From Micromonospora echinospora (GTDB lineage: Bacteria; Actinomycetota; Actinomycetes; Mycobacteriales; Micromonosporaceae), in NCBI RefSeq assembly GCF_900091495.1, contig NZ_LT607413.1:6711001-6775000 (forward strand): a stretch of DNA of 64,000 nucleotides, given 5' to 3'. Under the pieces are notes generated by a model. It did no database searches. It was not told the origin of the DNA and saw nothing but the letters and a program-made list of their open reading frames with translations. Made by a program: the position numbers and the translations under genes. Positions 36,901-45,800 of the stretch are shown here, piece by piece. Within the stretch, counting starts at the first letter, position 1, and each line of letters opens with the position of its first letter.

Positions 36901-38279
36901 TCGCCGTCCTCCGGTCCCGGGTGGCCGGGCACCTCGCGGAAGTGCAGGGTCCGGCCACTCTCGGATTGATCGACGCGGTACCCGTCGGCGGTCGGGGTGA
37001 GCGGCCACCGTGGCCCCGACTCGGGCAGGGTGCGCACGTCGACGGCACCGGGCTGCGAATAGGTGAGGAGCATGCCGTCCTCGGCCACGAGGCAGGCACC
37101 GGCGTCGTCGAGTTCGAGCCGCTGGTCGAGGGTGGACGCCCAGGAGGTGCCGAACCACCGGCCGACCCGGTAGGACGACAGGTGGCTGCGGCTGAGGACG
37201 AGCGGCAGTAGGCCGGGCAGCTCGACGTCGGTCTGGGTGAGGACGACCTCACCGCTGGCGATGTCGATCGGGTCGGCCGCGCACCGACGTGCCCCCAGGG
37301 GAATGCTCGGGCGGGGCATGTTCGCCAGCGCCTGGCGTGCCCTGCCGAATCCGTTGCCGAGTGCGGACAGCCCGCGCCCGGCCAGGGCCGCGACCGGTCT
37401 GCCCAGCATCGCCAAGCGGCCGATGGGTACGACGGTGAGCACCCCGTCGATCAGGATCTGGGTGAGGCTGCCCTTCCCGGTGGCCGCGTAGACCGACGCG
37501 TCGATCAGCAGCGCGGTGGCACCGGCCGCGATGGCGATCGGTCCCATGACGGGCGCGAGGATCGGAATGAACGAGAGCAGACCGGCGACCAGGGACACGA
37601 TCTTGAGCGCGCCGGAGAGCTTCTGGAGCAGTTCCTGGTTGTCCCGGACGAAATTGGTGAATTGCCCTTTGAGGTTCCACCACTTCGGATTTTCCCGAAA
37701 GCGCAGGTCCTTGGCTTCGTTGATGACCCGGACGCAGTCCCGGACGGCGTTGGTCTGCCTGGTGCGCAGCCCGTTGGCGGCGGCGACGCAGGCGTCCCAC
37801 TCCCGCTGGGCCTGGGACAGGGCCGCTCCGGCCGCACCGCTGTCGGACTGGTAGGTGTCCGGTTCGGTGTCCTCCGGCGGCCGGGCGGCGGCCTCCCGCT
37901 CGTGGCGGGCGTCGGCGTCGCGGGCCCGCTCCGCCCGGCCCCGGGCGGCCTGCAACGCCGCCCACAGTCCGGGTGCCCGCTGGGCGAGCGGGCGCATCTC
38001 GTCCTGGAGACCACTCAGGGTGTCGGCGAACGTCCGTAGACTGGTGGACACCTTGCCGAACGCGTCGCCGGTGATCCGCAGGTTCCCCGGCATGCTGGCG
38101 TTGAGGCCCTTACGGAACTGGTCACCTTCGGGCCCGACGAACTGGCTGGTGTCGAGCCTGGTGATCTCGCTGGCGGCCTGGGTCGCCGCCGTGCCGAAGT
38201 CGTGCCACTTGCCCGCCGACGAGCGGATCGCCGACGGGTCTCCCTCGATGCGGAACAGGTGCGCCGGAAACTCCGCCAT
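33924..38279 (-). CDS. RHS-repeat polymorphic toxin, probable T7SS substrate
   Basis: A 1451-residue toxin. Residues 1-120 form a WXG100-like helical region (VGPEGDQFRKGLNAS; VSTSLRTFADTLSG). Residues 120-220 are charged and helical, and 220-300 hydrophobic (SLVAGLLSFIPILAPVMGP). A DUF6531 domain starts near 330 (ADPIDIASGEVVL). YD/RHS repeats such as YDPAGRLVAETDFNGRRQ run from about 450 to 1300, and the core ends in YACADPLGLDAGPDPHAYV and DPLGL at about 1370. The last 81 residues are the variable toxin, with HLHLE and FNWFGKSFYKKW; I cannot assign its fold. This tip is AT-richer. T7SS genes follow, so export by that system is likely. Confidence 0.88.
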   Translation of the reverse strand: MAEFPAHLFRIEGDPSAIRSSAGKWHDFGTAATQAASEITRLDTSQFVGPEGDQFRKGLNASMPGNLRITGDAFGKVSTSLRTFADTLSGLQDEMRPLAQRAPGLWAALQAARGRAERARDADARHEREAAARPPEDTEPDTYQSDSGAAGAALSQAQREWDACVAAANGLRTRQTNAVRDCVRVINEAKDLRFRENPKWWNLKGQFTNFVRDNQELLQKLSGALKIVSLVAGLLSFIPILAPVMGPIAIAAGATALLIDASVYAATGKGSLTQILIDGVLTVVPIGRLAMLGRPVAALAGRGLSALGNGFGRARQALANMPRPSIPLGARRCAADPIDIASGEVVLTQTDVELPGLLPLVLSRSHLSSYRVGRWFGTSWASTLDQRLELDDAGACLVAEDGMLLTYSQPGAVDVRTLPESGPRWPLTPTADGYRVDQSESGRTLHFREVPGHPGPEDGEPVRVLPLVAVTDRNGHRIDLDWRDGEIAEIRHSGGYRIAVDTLGGRVAALSLLDADASGDARVLVRFGYDERGHLAEVVNESGRPLRFGYDDEGRLLRWQDRNEQEYAYAYDEHGRCVTATGTGGYLAARLHYDPDARTTTVVDSLGHATVYELNERGQSQRVTDPLGNASTCIWDRYDRKSTETDALGRILRYHYDDDGNLVEVVRPDGSRATASYNGLRQPVVVTDFDGATWRRAYDERGNLTMVTDPTGAVTHYHYDDAGHLAEVVDALGNALRVETDAAGLFSRITDATGAVTSCQRDTAGRVTEMTDPVGGTTYLGWTSDGHLAWRRTPDGAHEEWTYDAEGNLVTHTDPTGATTEFAIGPFDLPVSRTGPDGGRLTFAYDTELRLTTVTNPQGLTWRYDYDPAGRLVAETDFNGRRQTYTLDAAGQLVARTNGADQQVELVRDELGNIVERRTAEGVTILRYDPVGRLSHAASPDVDLQFERDPLGRVLAEICDGHRVTSTYDALGRRTHRRTPSGLESTWDYDAGHRPVALHTGGQTIRFTHDAAGRETRRSVGALVLTQTWDPNHRLLSQALTANPTAGSDVLAGVPELVAHRAYRYRADGYLVDITDQVTGERRLELDRAGRITAVRAANWTERYAYDDAGNLTSAAWPDAGDDGAAQGDREYTGTLIRRAGNIRYEHDDAGRVVLRQRKERSTKPSTWRYTWDSDDRLVGVTTPDGTRWRYRYDALGRRVAKQRLDAGGEVVEQVDFAWDGPRLIEQTHRDETGDLTSTWEYAPDSFTPISQTDGSALDQSEVDRRFYAIVADLTGTPTELVDPDGRVAWQQRTTIWGIPTHVSADGTDCPLRFPGQLRDPETGASYNYHRYYDPETARYACADPLGLDAGPDPHAYVANPTFEIDPLGLVPCPLNALKRLGHKIARGNNYIRIGRVTDGTPVRVSIGPAPKHYKNLGPIGKALSPVHLHLELRKVGVDFNWFGKSFYKKW

Positions 38280-38398
38280 CGCGCCCGGACCTTCCCCGTA
38301 CGTCCGTCTGCCTGCTGGTCACGCTCCATCACGTGCCGGGCGGGGTCGGGTCACCGGAGACGGCCCGCCCGGCGCTGTTGCGCCTTCGACGTACCGGG

Positions 38399-38692
38399 TC
38401 AGCCCTGAAGGGCGCCGCGCACCTGGCCGCGCATCTCCTGCACGGAGGTGGTGGTCTGCCCGAGGGCCTGCCGCACCGAGTCGAGGATCTGCTTGACGGT
38501 GTCAGCCGAGGTGTTCCACTGCGTCTGAATGCCGTTGTAGATCTCCATTTCGTCGCCTTCCCAATTGGCCTTGACCCGGGTGACGAAATTGGTGAGATCA
38601 TCGAGACTTGCCTGGACGCCGTTGGCGACGGCGGCGATGTCGCCCTGGGCCGATCCGGCGGTCGACTCGTCGTAGCTGAACACGTCGGCCAT
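38399..38692 (-). CDS. WXG100 family protein (EsxB-like)
   Basis: A 97-residue helical-hairpin protein, normal for the WXG100 family. The turn motif is KANWEGDEMEIYN, with the W-x-G at about residues 44-46, and heptad-like helices on both sides. It is a likely secreted partner or chaperone of the type VII system. It sits between the RHS toxin and a second WXG100 gene, as T7SS effector and helper genes often do. Toxin and the two small proteins are on the same strand and probably cotranscribed. Confidence 0.88.
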   Translation of the reverse strand: MADVFSYDESTAGSAQGDIAAVANGVQASLDDLTNFVTRVKANWEGDEMEIYNGIQTQWNTSADTVKQILDSVRQALGQTTTSVQEMRGQVRGALQG

Positions 38693-38707
38693 GTCTGACT
38701 CCTTCAG

Positions 38708-39043
38708 CTAGCCGCGGAACTTCGCGCCGTCCCAGTTGGCCGACCCCATGGTCGACTGCAACTGGCTGGTCTGCTCGGAGTGGTACGTGTCGTAGAGCTG
38801 GCCGGCGGATCCCACCCGACTCTTGATGTCGTTGAGCGCCTTGTTCAGGTCGGCCATCGCCGCGTTCCACCGCTGGGTGAGTTGGTCCCAGCTCTGGAAC
38901 GCCGAACCCTTCCACACCGCCGGCAGTGGTTCAATGGCGCTGATGAATGATCTTGCCTGGCTGTTGAGCGCCGCGACCGACGTGTCGAGGTTGGACGAGT
39001 GCTGGTTGACGGAGTTGTCCGTGATCGAAAACTTGGTGCCCAC
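38708..39043 (-). CDS. WXG100 family protein (EsxA-like)
   Basis: A 111-residue helical protein. The turn motif is LPAVWKGSAFQSWDQL with W-x-G, and helices flank it. It is slightly longer than the usual 95-100. GTG at 39043 was chosen because GGGGAGG lies just before it; an earlier ATG at 39091 has no ribosome-binding site. Paired with the 97-residue WXG100 gene 15 bases downstream, it would form the heterodimer exported by, or guiding substrates to, the EccC motor. Confidence 0.85.
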   Translation of the reverse strand: MGTKFSITDNSVNQHSSNLDTSVAALNSQARSFISAIEPLPAVWKGSAFQSWDQLTQRWNAAMADLNKALNDIKSRVGSAGQLYDTYHSEQTSQLQSTMGSANWDGAKFRG

Positions 39044-39112
39044 AGAGGCCTCCCCTGCTGTGCGACATTCCCTCGACCCAACACAGCACATCGATTGGCC
39101 AATGTCACTGAC

Positions 39113-40006
39113 TTAGTCAATCTTCTGCACCAATCGGCAAGCCAGGGTAAGGATCATGTAACGGGTGTCGGCGGCGAGGAGCGGCCAGCGCAGCACTCCG
39201 CCGCCGCGCAACGCCGGGTCGTCGGGGAGCACGAGAGCGCCGTCGTCGACGGGAGCGGCCGGGCGACCACCGGGGGCGGTGGCCCCGTCCCGCCGGACCC
39301 GCACGTCGACCGCCACCTCCTCGACCGGGCGGGGTAGCAGCGGGGCGATCCAGGAGCGGCACCGGGCCGACTTCTGGGCGTGCCCGGGACCGTCGGGCAG
39401 CACGATCACCACCTGATCGGCCCGGGTCAGCACGGCGGGCACGACCGGGTCGGAGGTCAGCGGCGGGGTGTCGACCACGCGGGTCGGGAACCACCGGGCC
39501 AGGGCAGTCGTCGCCGGGGCGTACTCGACGTCGGTCAGCGGCCGGTCCGTGCCGGCCGGGTCGGCGGCCAGCAGCATCGGCCCCTCGCCGAGGGTGAGCT
39601 GTTCCCGCAGCCAGCGGCGCCCGACCGCGCCCGGGCGCGCACCCGCGTCACCCCGTACACCAAGGGCGGTCAACACGGCAGTGGTCGACCCGCCGGGCCG
39701 GGTGGCCAACCGACGGTGCAGGCCCCCGCCGTGGCCGGTCTCCACCGCGAGCACCCGGGAGCTCTGGTGACGGGCCAGGGCCAGAGCGAGCAGGGCGGCC
39801 ACGGTCGACCGGCCGGCTCCCCGATCCGGGCCGACCACGGCGATGACACCCGGCGCGAGCGGTGCGGACAGGGTCGCCGAATGGGTCCACTCGGCCCGCA
39901 GCCGCGCGGCGACGCGGGGATCCAGGGCGCGCCACGCCGCCCGACCGGCCGCCCGGAGCAGCGGCCCGGCCGACACCGGGAGGGGCTTTTGTCGGTACTC
40001 GGTCAT
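39113..40006 (-). CDS. MinD/ParA-like ATPase of the T7SS locus
   Basis: A 297-residue P-loop protein of the SIMIBI class. The deviant Walker A is VVGPDRGAGRSTVAALLAL; switch-like RVVDTPPLTSDP and VVIVLPDGPGH follow. Such proteins occur in many actinobacterial T7SS loci, where they resemble the EspI C-terminal domain. The Lys of the usual deviant KGGxGKT is absent (GAGRST has Arg), so ATPase activity may be changed. It is divergent from the WXG100-like gene at 40062, with only 55 bases between. Confidence 0.75.
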   Translation of the reverse strand: MTEYRQKPLPVSAGPLLRAAGRAAWRALDPRVAARLRAEWTHSATLSAPLAPGVIAVVGPDRGAGRSTVAALLALALARHQSSRVLAVETGHGGGLHRRLATRPGGSTTAVLTALGVRGDAGARPGAVGRRWLREQLTLGEGPMLLAADPAGTDRPLTDVEYAPATTALARWFPTRVVDTPPLTSDPVVPAVLTRADQVVIVLPDGPGHAQKSARCRSWIAPLLPRPVEEVAVDVRVRRDGATAPGGRPAAPVDDGALVLPDDPALRGGGVLRWPLLAADTRYMILTLACRLVQKID

Positions 40007-40061
40007 CGACTTCTCCGCATTGACGTTGGTTGCTAGCCTGGCTTCGGTGACGGGAGGCGTG

Positions 40062-40355
40062 ATGACCTACGTCCAGTATCCATACGCGACGCTGGTGAGC
40101 CTGGGAAGGAATCTCACCACCCTGAGCGACAAGCTGGAGTCCGACCAACGGGGCGCGGTCGACTGCGGCGGGCTGGCTGACGACCACGGCGACATCCAGA
40201 ATGCGATCTCGGACTTCCGGGGCGAGTGGAAGACCAGCCTGCTGGAGTTGACGAACAACATCGGCACCTGGGGTGAGATATCCGCCGCGATCGGCAAGAT
40301 GGTCTCGGACTTCGACACCCAGACCGCAGCGGCGCTGCGGCCGAAGGAAGCGTAG
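40062..40355 (+). CDS. Small T7SS-associated helical protein (WXG100-like)
   Basis: A 97-residue protein with the length and helical pattern of WXG100/EspC-type proteins. The centre reads AISDFRGEWKTSLLELTNNIGTWGE, with a W near the expected turn but no clean W-x-G. ATG at 40062 follows GGGAGG (40052-40057). An alternative GTG is directly adjacent. It starts a plus-strand run with the next two genes, likely cotranscribed. Confidence 0.7.
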   Translation: MTYVQYPYATLVSLGRNLTTLSDKLESDQRGAVDCGGLADDHGDIQNAISDFRGEWKTSLLELTNNIGTWGEISAAIGKMVSDFDTQTAAALRPKEA

Positions 40356-40357
40356 GA

Positions 40358-41095
40358 GTGCGGGTGACCGACATTCTCGATCCACTTCCCGCCTCGGACC
40401 TGAAGATCAATTCCCACGCGCCGCATCCGCCGTTTCCCTGGACGGCCGCGATTCCGTCGGACTGGGTCCTGCTGGACACCAATCCGGAGTCCTGGCAGCG
40501 CAACGCGGAACGCATCGTCGACGACCGGTTCCACGGACGCCGACTACGGGCCGCCGAGCGACGGGCGGTGCTCGACTTCCTCGAACAACTGGTCGCCGAC
40601 TGTCAGCGGGCCGGTGCCGCACTCAGCATGGTGCAGCTGGGTCGGATGTCGACCGGCGCGGTCGGCAGCGCGGGGTTGCACCTGGGCTGGTTCGACTCGA
40701 CCCCGCAACCCGCCGGGCTCGCGCTGGTCCGGCAGAGCCTGTCCCGGACGGGGACGGTCGAGGAGGTGGAGACCCCACGCGGCCCCGGCCTGCTCCACCG
40801 GGACGTGGCGTTCACCGTGCCGCCGGGAGCGCTGACCCGGGTGCGATCCACCGTCCTCCAGCTCTACCTGCCCCTGCCGGGCACGACGTGGACGGCCGTG
40901 CTGAGCGCGGCGACGCCCCACCCGGAGTTGGAACGCATGCTCGCCGACGCGATCGTCGCGGTGGCCCACGCCATCTCCCCCGCCGACCCCACGAACGCCG
41001 CCGAGCCGACGGACGCCACCGACCCCACGGACGCCGTCGAGCCCAGGGCCGGGGCGGACGGAACCGGCGACCCCGGGGACGCCGAAGGTGGCTGA
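40358..41095 (+). CDS. T7SS-locus protein of unknown function
   Basis: A 245-residue soluble protein with a GTG start two bases after the preceding stop. No family is recognised. The first 200 residues look alpha/beta (SDWVLLDTNPESWQRNAE; STVLQLYLPLPG). The last 45 residues are a low-complexity Ala/Asp/Pro/Thr tail with repeats of TDATDPTDA. The fold and place in the locus make an EspG-like chaperone or substrate-handling role possible, but that is only position-based. Confidence 0.6.
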   Translation: MRVTDILDPLPASDLKINSHAPHPPFPWTAAIPSDWVLLDTNPESWQRNAERIVDDRFHGRRLRAAERRAVLDFLEQLVADCQRAGAALSMVQLGRMSTGAVGSAGLHLGWFDSTPQPAGLALVRQSLSRTGTVEEVETPRGPGLLHRDVAFTVPPGALTRVRSTVLQLYLPLPGTTWTAVLSAATPHPELERMLADAIVAVAHAISPADPTNAAEPTDATDPTDAVEPRAGADGTGDPGDAEGG

Positions 41096-41393
41096 CGCCC
41101 GGGACCGGGCCGTCGTCGAGGCCCACGCGCTGCGGACGGCCACCGCCACGGCCGCGTTGCTGCACGGCTCGCGCCGGGGTCCCCGCCAACTGCGCCGCCC
41201 GTACGCGGCGGTGGTCGCCAGCCTGGTCGTCGGCGCGCTGCTGATGGTCGCGGTCTGGGCGATCAGCACGATCGGGGAACTACTGGCCGAACAGCGTCGC
41301 GAGCGGGCCCGGGCCGACCGGGTGACGGCGGTGCCGGTCGTACGGGTTCCCGCGCCCGGGCCGACGGGGTACGCACCACAGCGTCCGCTCTGA
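41088..41393 (+). CDS. Small single-pass membrane protein of the T7SS locus
   Basis: A 101-residue protein with a basic N-terminal half, one transmembrane helix at about residues 40-60 (VVASLVVGALLMVAVWAIS), and a short Pro-rich tail that would face outside. It overlaps the preceding gene by eight bases (GTG at 41088), so the two are coupled. A minor component of the secretion machine is one guess. Convergent with eccD. Confidence 0.6.
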   Translation: MADARDRAVVEAHALRTATATAALLHGSRRGPRQLRRPYAAVVASLVVGALLMVAVWAISTIGELLAEQRRERARADRVTAVPVVRVPAPGPTGYAPQRPL

Positions 41394-41404
41394 GCGGGTC
41401 CGCC

Positions 41405-42745
41405 TCAGCCGGCCGCCCAGGCGAATCCGCCGAAGACCGCGATCACCAACGGCACCAGGCTCACCACCGCGACCACCTCGACCAGGTCGAGGAGCTGTCT
41501 CGTCCGGGCGGCCGCCACGTCGTCGAGGCGGGGTCGGCCGGCCCGGAGCAGCACCGCCACGGCCGCCGCACCGCCGGCCACGAGCAGCCAGACCCGGCCC
41601 GGTCCCGCCGACGTGAGGAGCCCGACGCCGTCGACCAGCAGGACGGTGGCCACGACCACCGGCACGACGAGCATCGGCACCACCTGGCCCCGGCGGGTGA
41701 AGATCCTCGACCGCAGGGCGAACACCAGGCCCAGGACGCCGCCGAGGAGCACCCCGGACGGCACGTCCCCGGTGAGCAGCACCAGAGCCGTCCCGGCCGC
41801 CGCTCCGGCGATGCCGGTGACCGTCCCGCGCAGGACCGCCTCACCACGACGGACGGCGGCCTCGACCAGGTGCCGACCGACCCATCGGCTCTCCTCCTGC
41901 ATGCGCAGCAGTTCGACGAGGCGGGACGAGTCGAGGGCGAGTTGCGGTGCCAGCCCCACCGCGAAGACGGCCAGGACCGCGCCGACCGCCGCCGCGCGCG
42001 CCGGGTCGAGGCCGGCGGTCAGCAGGGCGGTGCCGGCCACGCCGAACGAGGCCAGGGTGACGCCTCCGGCGGCGACGCCGTACCAGCGGTCGCCGGTCAG
42101 CGCGAGCAGCGCGGTGCCGGCGCCCGCGCCGACGACACCGACCGTGACCTGTGCCGGGGTGTCCCACCCGGCCAGCCGGGCGGCGGTGGTGAGCGCGAGC
42201 GCCCACGCGGGGACGGCGGCGGCGACCAGCAGGTGCCCGCCGGAGTCCCGCAGGAGCCGGCCGATCAGGGCCGCCGCGACGGCGACCACGGCGAGCGCGA
42301 CGGCGGTCTGCGGGGCGGTCGTGGTGCCGGTCTGCGGGGCGGTCGTGGTGGCGAGGACGTAGGTGAGGACCAGCACCACGACACCGGCCAGGGCCGCGCA
42401 TCCAGCGGCCCGGGCGGCACCGGACCACTCGCTGCCGTCACCGTCGACCGTGCTCTGGACCTCGTCGACCACGTCGTCCACGAACGGCGGGAGCGCGGCC
42501 TGCTCGGGTGGGGTGAGGTAGAGGGTCTGGGCGTCGACGACGCCCGCCTCGTCCAGGGAGCGCCGGGGATCCAGGCCGCCGGAGGCCGGAGTGGACAGGG
42601 TCCATCGACCGGTCGCCTGTGGCGCGAGGGAGAGCAGGTCGCAGAGCTGGGGCAGCACCTCCACCAGCGGCCGGGCCGCCGGCAGGCTGACGTCGAGGCT
42701 ACGCCCGTCGGCGACCACCGTGACCCGCGTGAATCGGTTGGCCAT
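41405..42745 (-). CDS. eccD: T7SS membrane protein EccD
   Basis: A core channel component, 446 residues. The N-terminal ubiquitin-like domain (residues 1-80: RFTRVTVVADGRSLDVSLPA, with SLDEAGVVDAQTLYL) is followed by eleven hydrophobic segments, as in EccD. ATG at 42745 is the likely start, with GGAGG just upstream; a GTG three bases earlier is also possible. The gene diverges from eccC with a 115-bp gap that should hold both promoters. It is the only pore component seen here besides EccC. Confidence 0.88.
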   Translation of the reverse strand: MANRFTRVTVVADGRSLDVSLPAARPLVEVLPQLCDLLSLAPQATGRWTLSTPASGGLDPRRSLDEAGVVDAQTLYLTPPEQAALPPFVDDVVDEVQSTVDGDGSEWSGAARAAGCAALAGVVVLVLTYVLATTTAPQTGTTTAPQTAVALAVVAVAAALIGRLLRDSGGHLLVAAAVPAWALALTTAARLAGWDTPAQVTVGVVGAGAGTALLALTGDRWYGVAAGGVTLASFGVAGTALLTAGLDPARAAAVGAVLAVFAVGLAPQLALDSSRLVELLRMQEESRWVGRHLVEAAVRRGEAVLRGTVTGIAGAAAGTALVLLTGDVPSGVLLGGVLGLVFALRSRIFTRRGQVVPMLVVPVVVATVLLVDGVGLLTSAGPGRVWLLVAGGAAAVAVLLRAGRPRLDDVAAARTRQLLDLVEVVAVVSLVPLVIAVFGGFAWAAG

Positions 42746-42860
42746 CACCCTCCGTCCCGATGCGGTCGGCTCAGAGTGTCCAGCGGTACTACTCTATGAG
42801 TTCGGAGCACTACGGTCACCTGGCCGTCGGGTCCGTCGGGCCCGGCCGGAAGGGGTCGCG

Positions 42861-45800
42861 ATGACGCAGCGGGTGGTCCACCGACCGGCCCGGGTGCCGC
42901 CACCGGAGCCGGAGCTGACCGTGCTCGACGTGGTCGCGCCGCCCGCGGTGCCCGAGGGGTCGGGCGGCTTCGCCGGCATCATGCAGGTCCTGCTGCCCAT
43001 CATGGGCGGCGCGGGCATGCTGTTGATGATGATGGCCAACCAGAACCCGGTCATGATGATCGCCGGGTTCGGCATGCTGGCCGCCACGGTCCTCGGCGGG
43101 ATCGCCGCGTTCGTCGCCCAGCGCACCGGGTCGGCCCGCCGGTTCGCCGTCCAGCGTCGCCGGTACCTGGAATACGTCGACCGGGTACGGGACCAGATCC
43201 GGGCGGACGCGGCCACCCAGCGGGCCGCCGCCCGGCACCGGCACCCCTCGCCGGAGGTCCTGCCCGACCTGCTCCGCGACCCGCACCGGCGGTGGGAGCG
43301 CCGGCTCGCCGATCCGGACTTCCTGGTGCTGCGGGTCGGGCACGGACAGGACCGGCTGTGGCGTCGGGTCAACCTGCTCGCCGACGAGGACAACCCGATG
43401 GTCGAGTTGGATCCGGTGACCCTGGCCGCCGCCCGGTTGGTGGTCGACCGGGACCGGCTGCTGGACGACCTGCCGGTGGCGGTGCCGGTGACCGGCGTGG
43501 TCTCCGTCGTCGGCCGCCCCGGCGAGACCCGCAACGTGGTGCGCGCGCTGGTCGCCCAGCTCGCGGTCCTGCACGCCCCCGACGACGTACGGCTGGCGTG
43601 GCTGCTCGGCGGCACCGCCGGCCCGGAGTTCGACTGGGTGAAGTGGCTGCCGCACTGCCTGGACCCGGGCGCCTTCGACGGGCCGGCGCCCCGCCGCCTG
43701 GTGGCCGCCGACCCGGCCGTGCTGGCCGGTCTGCTCGGCGAGGAACTGGGTCGCCGGATGGCGGAGGTCAACCGGGCCCGTCGGCTCGGGGACCCGAACC
43801 ACCGGTTCCGGGGCAGCCGGCTGGTGGTGGTGACCGACCAGGTCTCGGCGGGACCGGTCGACCCGCTCGGTCATCTCGACCCCGACCTCTCCCCGGCGGA
43901 CCTGGGCATCGCCACGGTGGTGCTGGTGACCGACCGGCAGTACGAGCCGTCCCGGGTGGACGTACGGGTGAGCTGTGCCGACGGCCGGGTCACCGTGGAG
44001 GACCTGCGACCGCTGCCGGACAGCCGGGCCGACGAGGTGCGGGCCCACCGGGACCGGCTACGGGGTGCCGCCACCGGCACCGCCGACCGGGTGGGCCTGG
44101 CGGAGATCGAGGCGCTGGCCCGGCAGGTCTCCCCGTTGCGGCTGGTGGCCGAGTCGGTCGAGGACGCGCCGCTGGAGGCCACCGTCGACCTGCGGGGGCT
44201 GCTCGGCGTCGGCGACGAGGCCAGCTTCGACGTGCACGCCCAGTGGGCGCCCCGGCTGCTGCCGGACTTCCTCAAGGTTCCCTTCGGGGTCGGGCCGGCG
44301 GGCAACCCGGTGCACCTGGACCTCAAGGAGTCGGCGCTGGGCGGGATGGGGCCGCACGGGCTCTGCGTCGGGGCCACCGGATCCGGCAAGTCGGAGGTGC
44401 TGCGGACGTTGGTGCTCACGCTGGCGACGACCCACCCTCCGGAGCGGCTGAGCCTGGTGCTGGTCGACTACAAGGGTGGGGCCACCTTCGCCGGGCTGGA
44501 ACACCTGCCGCACACCTCGGCGATGATCTCCAACCTCTCCGACGACGCCGGGCTGGTCGACCGGCTCGGCGATGCCGTGCAGGGCGAGATGAAGCGCCGC
44601 CAGCAGATCCTGCTCGACGCGGGCCAGTTGGCCAACATCACCGAGTACAACCGGCGGCGGGACGCCGGAGCGCCGCTGGATCCGCTGCCGAACCTGCTGG
44701 TGATCATCGACGAGTTCAGCGAGCTGCTCACCGCCAAACCGGACTTCATCGAGTTGTTCATCGCCATCGGCCGGATCGGTCGGTCGATCGGCGTCCACCA
44801 ACTGCTCGCCTCGCAACGCCTCGAGGAGGGACGGCTGCGCGGGCTGGAGTCGTTCCTGTCGTACCGGCTGGGGTTGCGGACCTTCAACGAGCAGGAGAGC
44901 CGGACGGTGCTCGGGGTGCCGGACGCGTACCGGCTGCCGCCGCTGCCGGGCTCCGGCTACCTGAAGGTGGACACCACGGTCTTCGAGCGGTTCAAGGCCG
45001 CGTACGTCTCGGGGCCGTACCGTCCGCCGGCCGGTGAGGAGGTGGTCGACGCGCCGCCGGACCCGGCGGTCTTCCTGCTCTACAACCTCGACCGGCGGCC
45101 CGGCGGGCCGGCCCCGGTGGAGCCGGCCGCGCCGCCGACCGCGCCGACCACCCTGGACGTGGTGGTCGGCCGGCTCCGCGACAACGGCTCGCAGGCGCAC
45201 CGCATCTGGCTGCCCCCGCTGCCCGCCTCGCTGCCGCTGGACCGGGTGACCGGGCCCCTGACCGCGGACCCGGCGTACGGGCTGGTGGTGCCGGTGGAGC
45301 AGCGGGGCCGGCTGCGGATCCCGCTCGGCCTGGTGGACCGGCCCACCGAGCAGCGGCAGGAGCCGTTCGTGCTGGACATCTCCGGCGGCGGCGGGCACGT
45401 CTGCGTGCTCGGGGCGCCGCAGACCGGCAAGTCCACCCTGCTCCGGACGTTGGTCGCCGGCGCGGCGCTGACCCACACCCCGCAGGACGTCGCCTTCTAC
45501 TGCGTGGACTTCGGCGGCGGGGCGCTGGCGGCGCTGACGCATCTGCCGCACGTGGCTGGGGTGGCCGGGCGGCTGGACCCCGACCGGGTCCGCCGCACGG
45601 TCACGGAGGTCAGCATGCTGATGGCCGAACGTGAGGAACTCTTCGCCGCCCGGGGCATCGACTCGACCGACACCATGCGGCAGATGCACCGGGAAGGCCG
45701 GCTGCCGGAGCTGGCCGCCGCCGACATCGTCCTGGTCGTCGACAACTACCCGGTTCTCAAGAGCGAGTTCGAGGACCTCGCCGACGTCGTGCAGGACATC

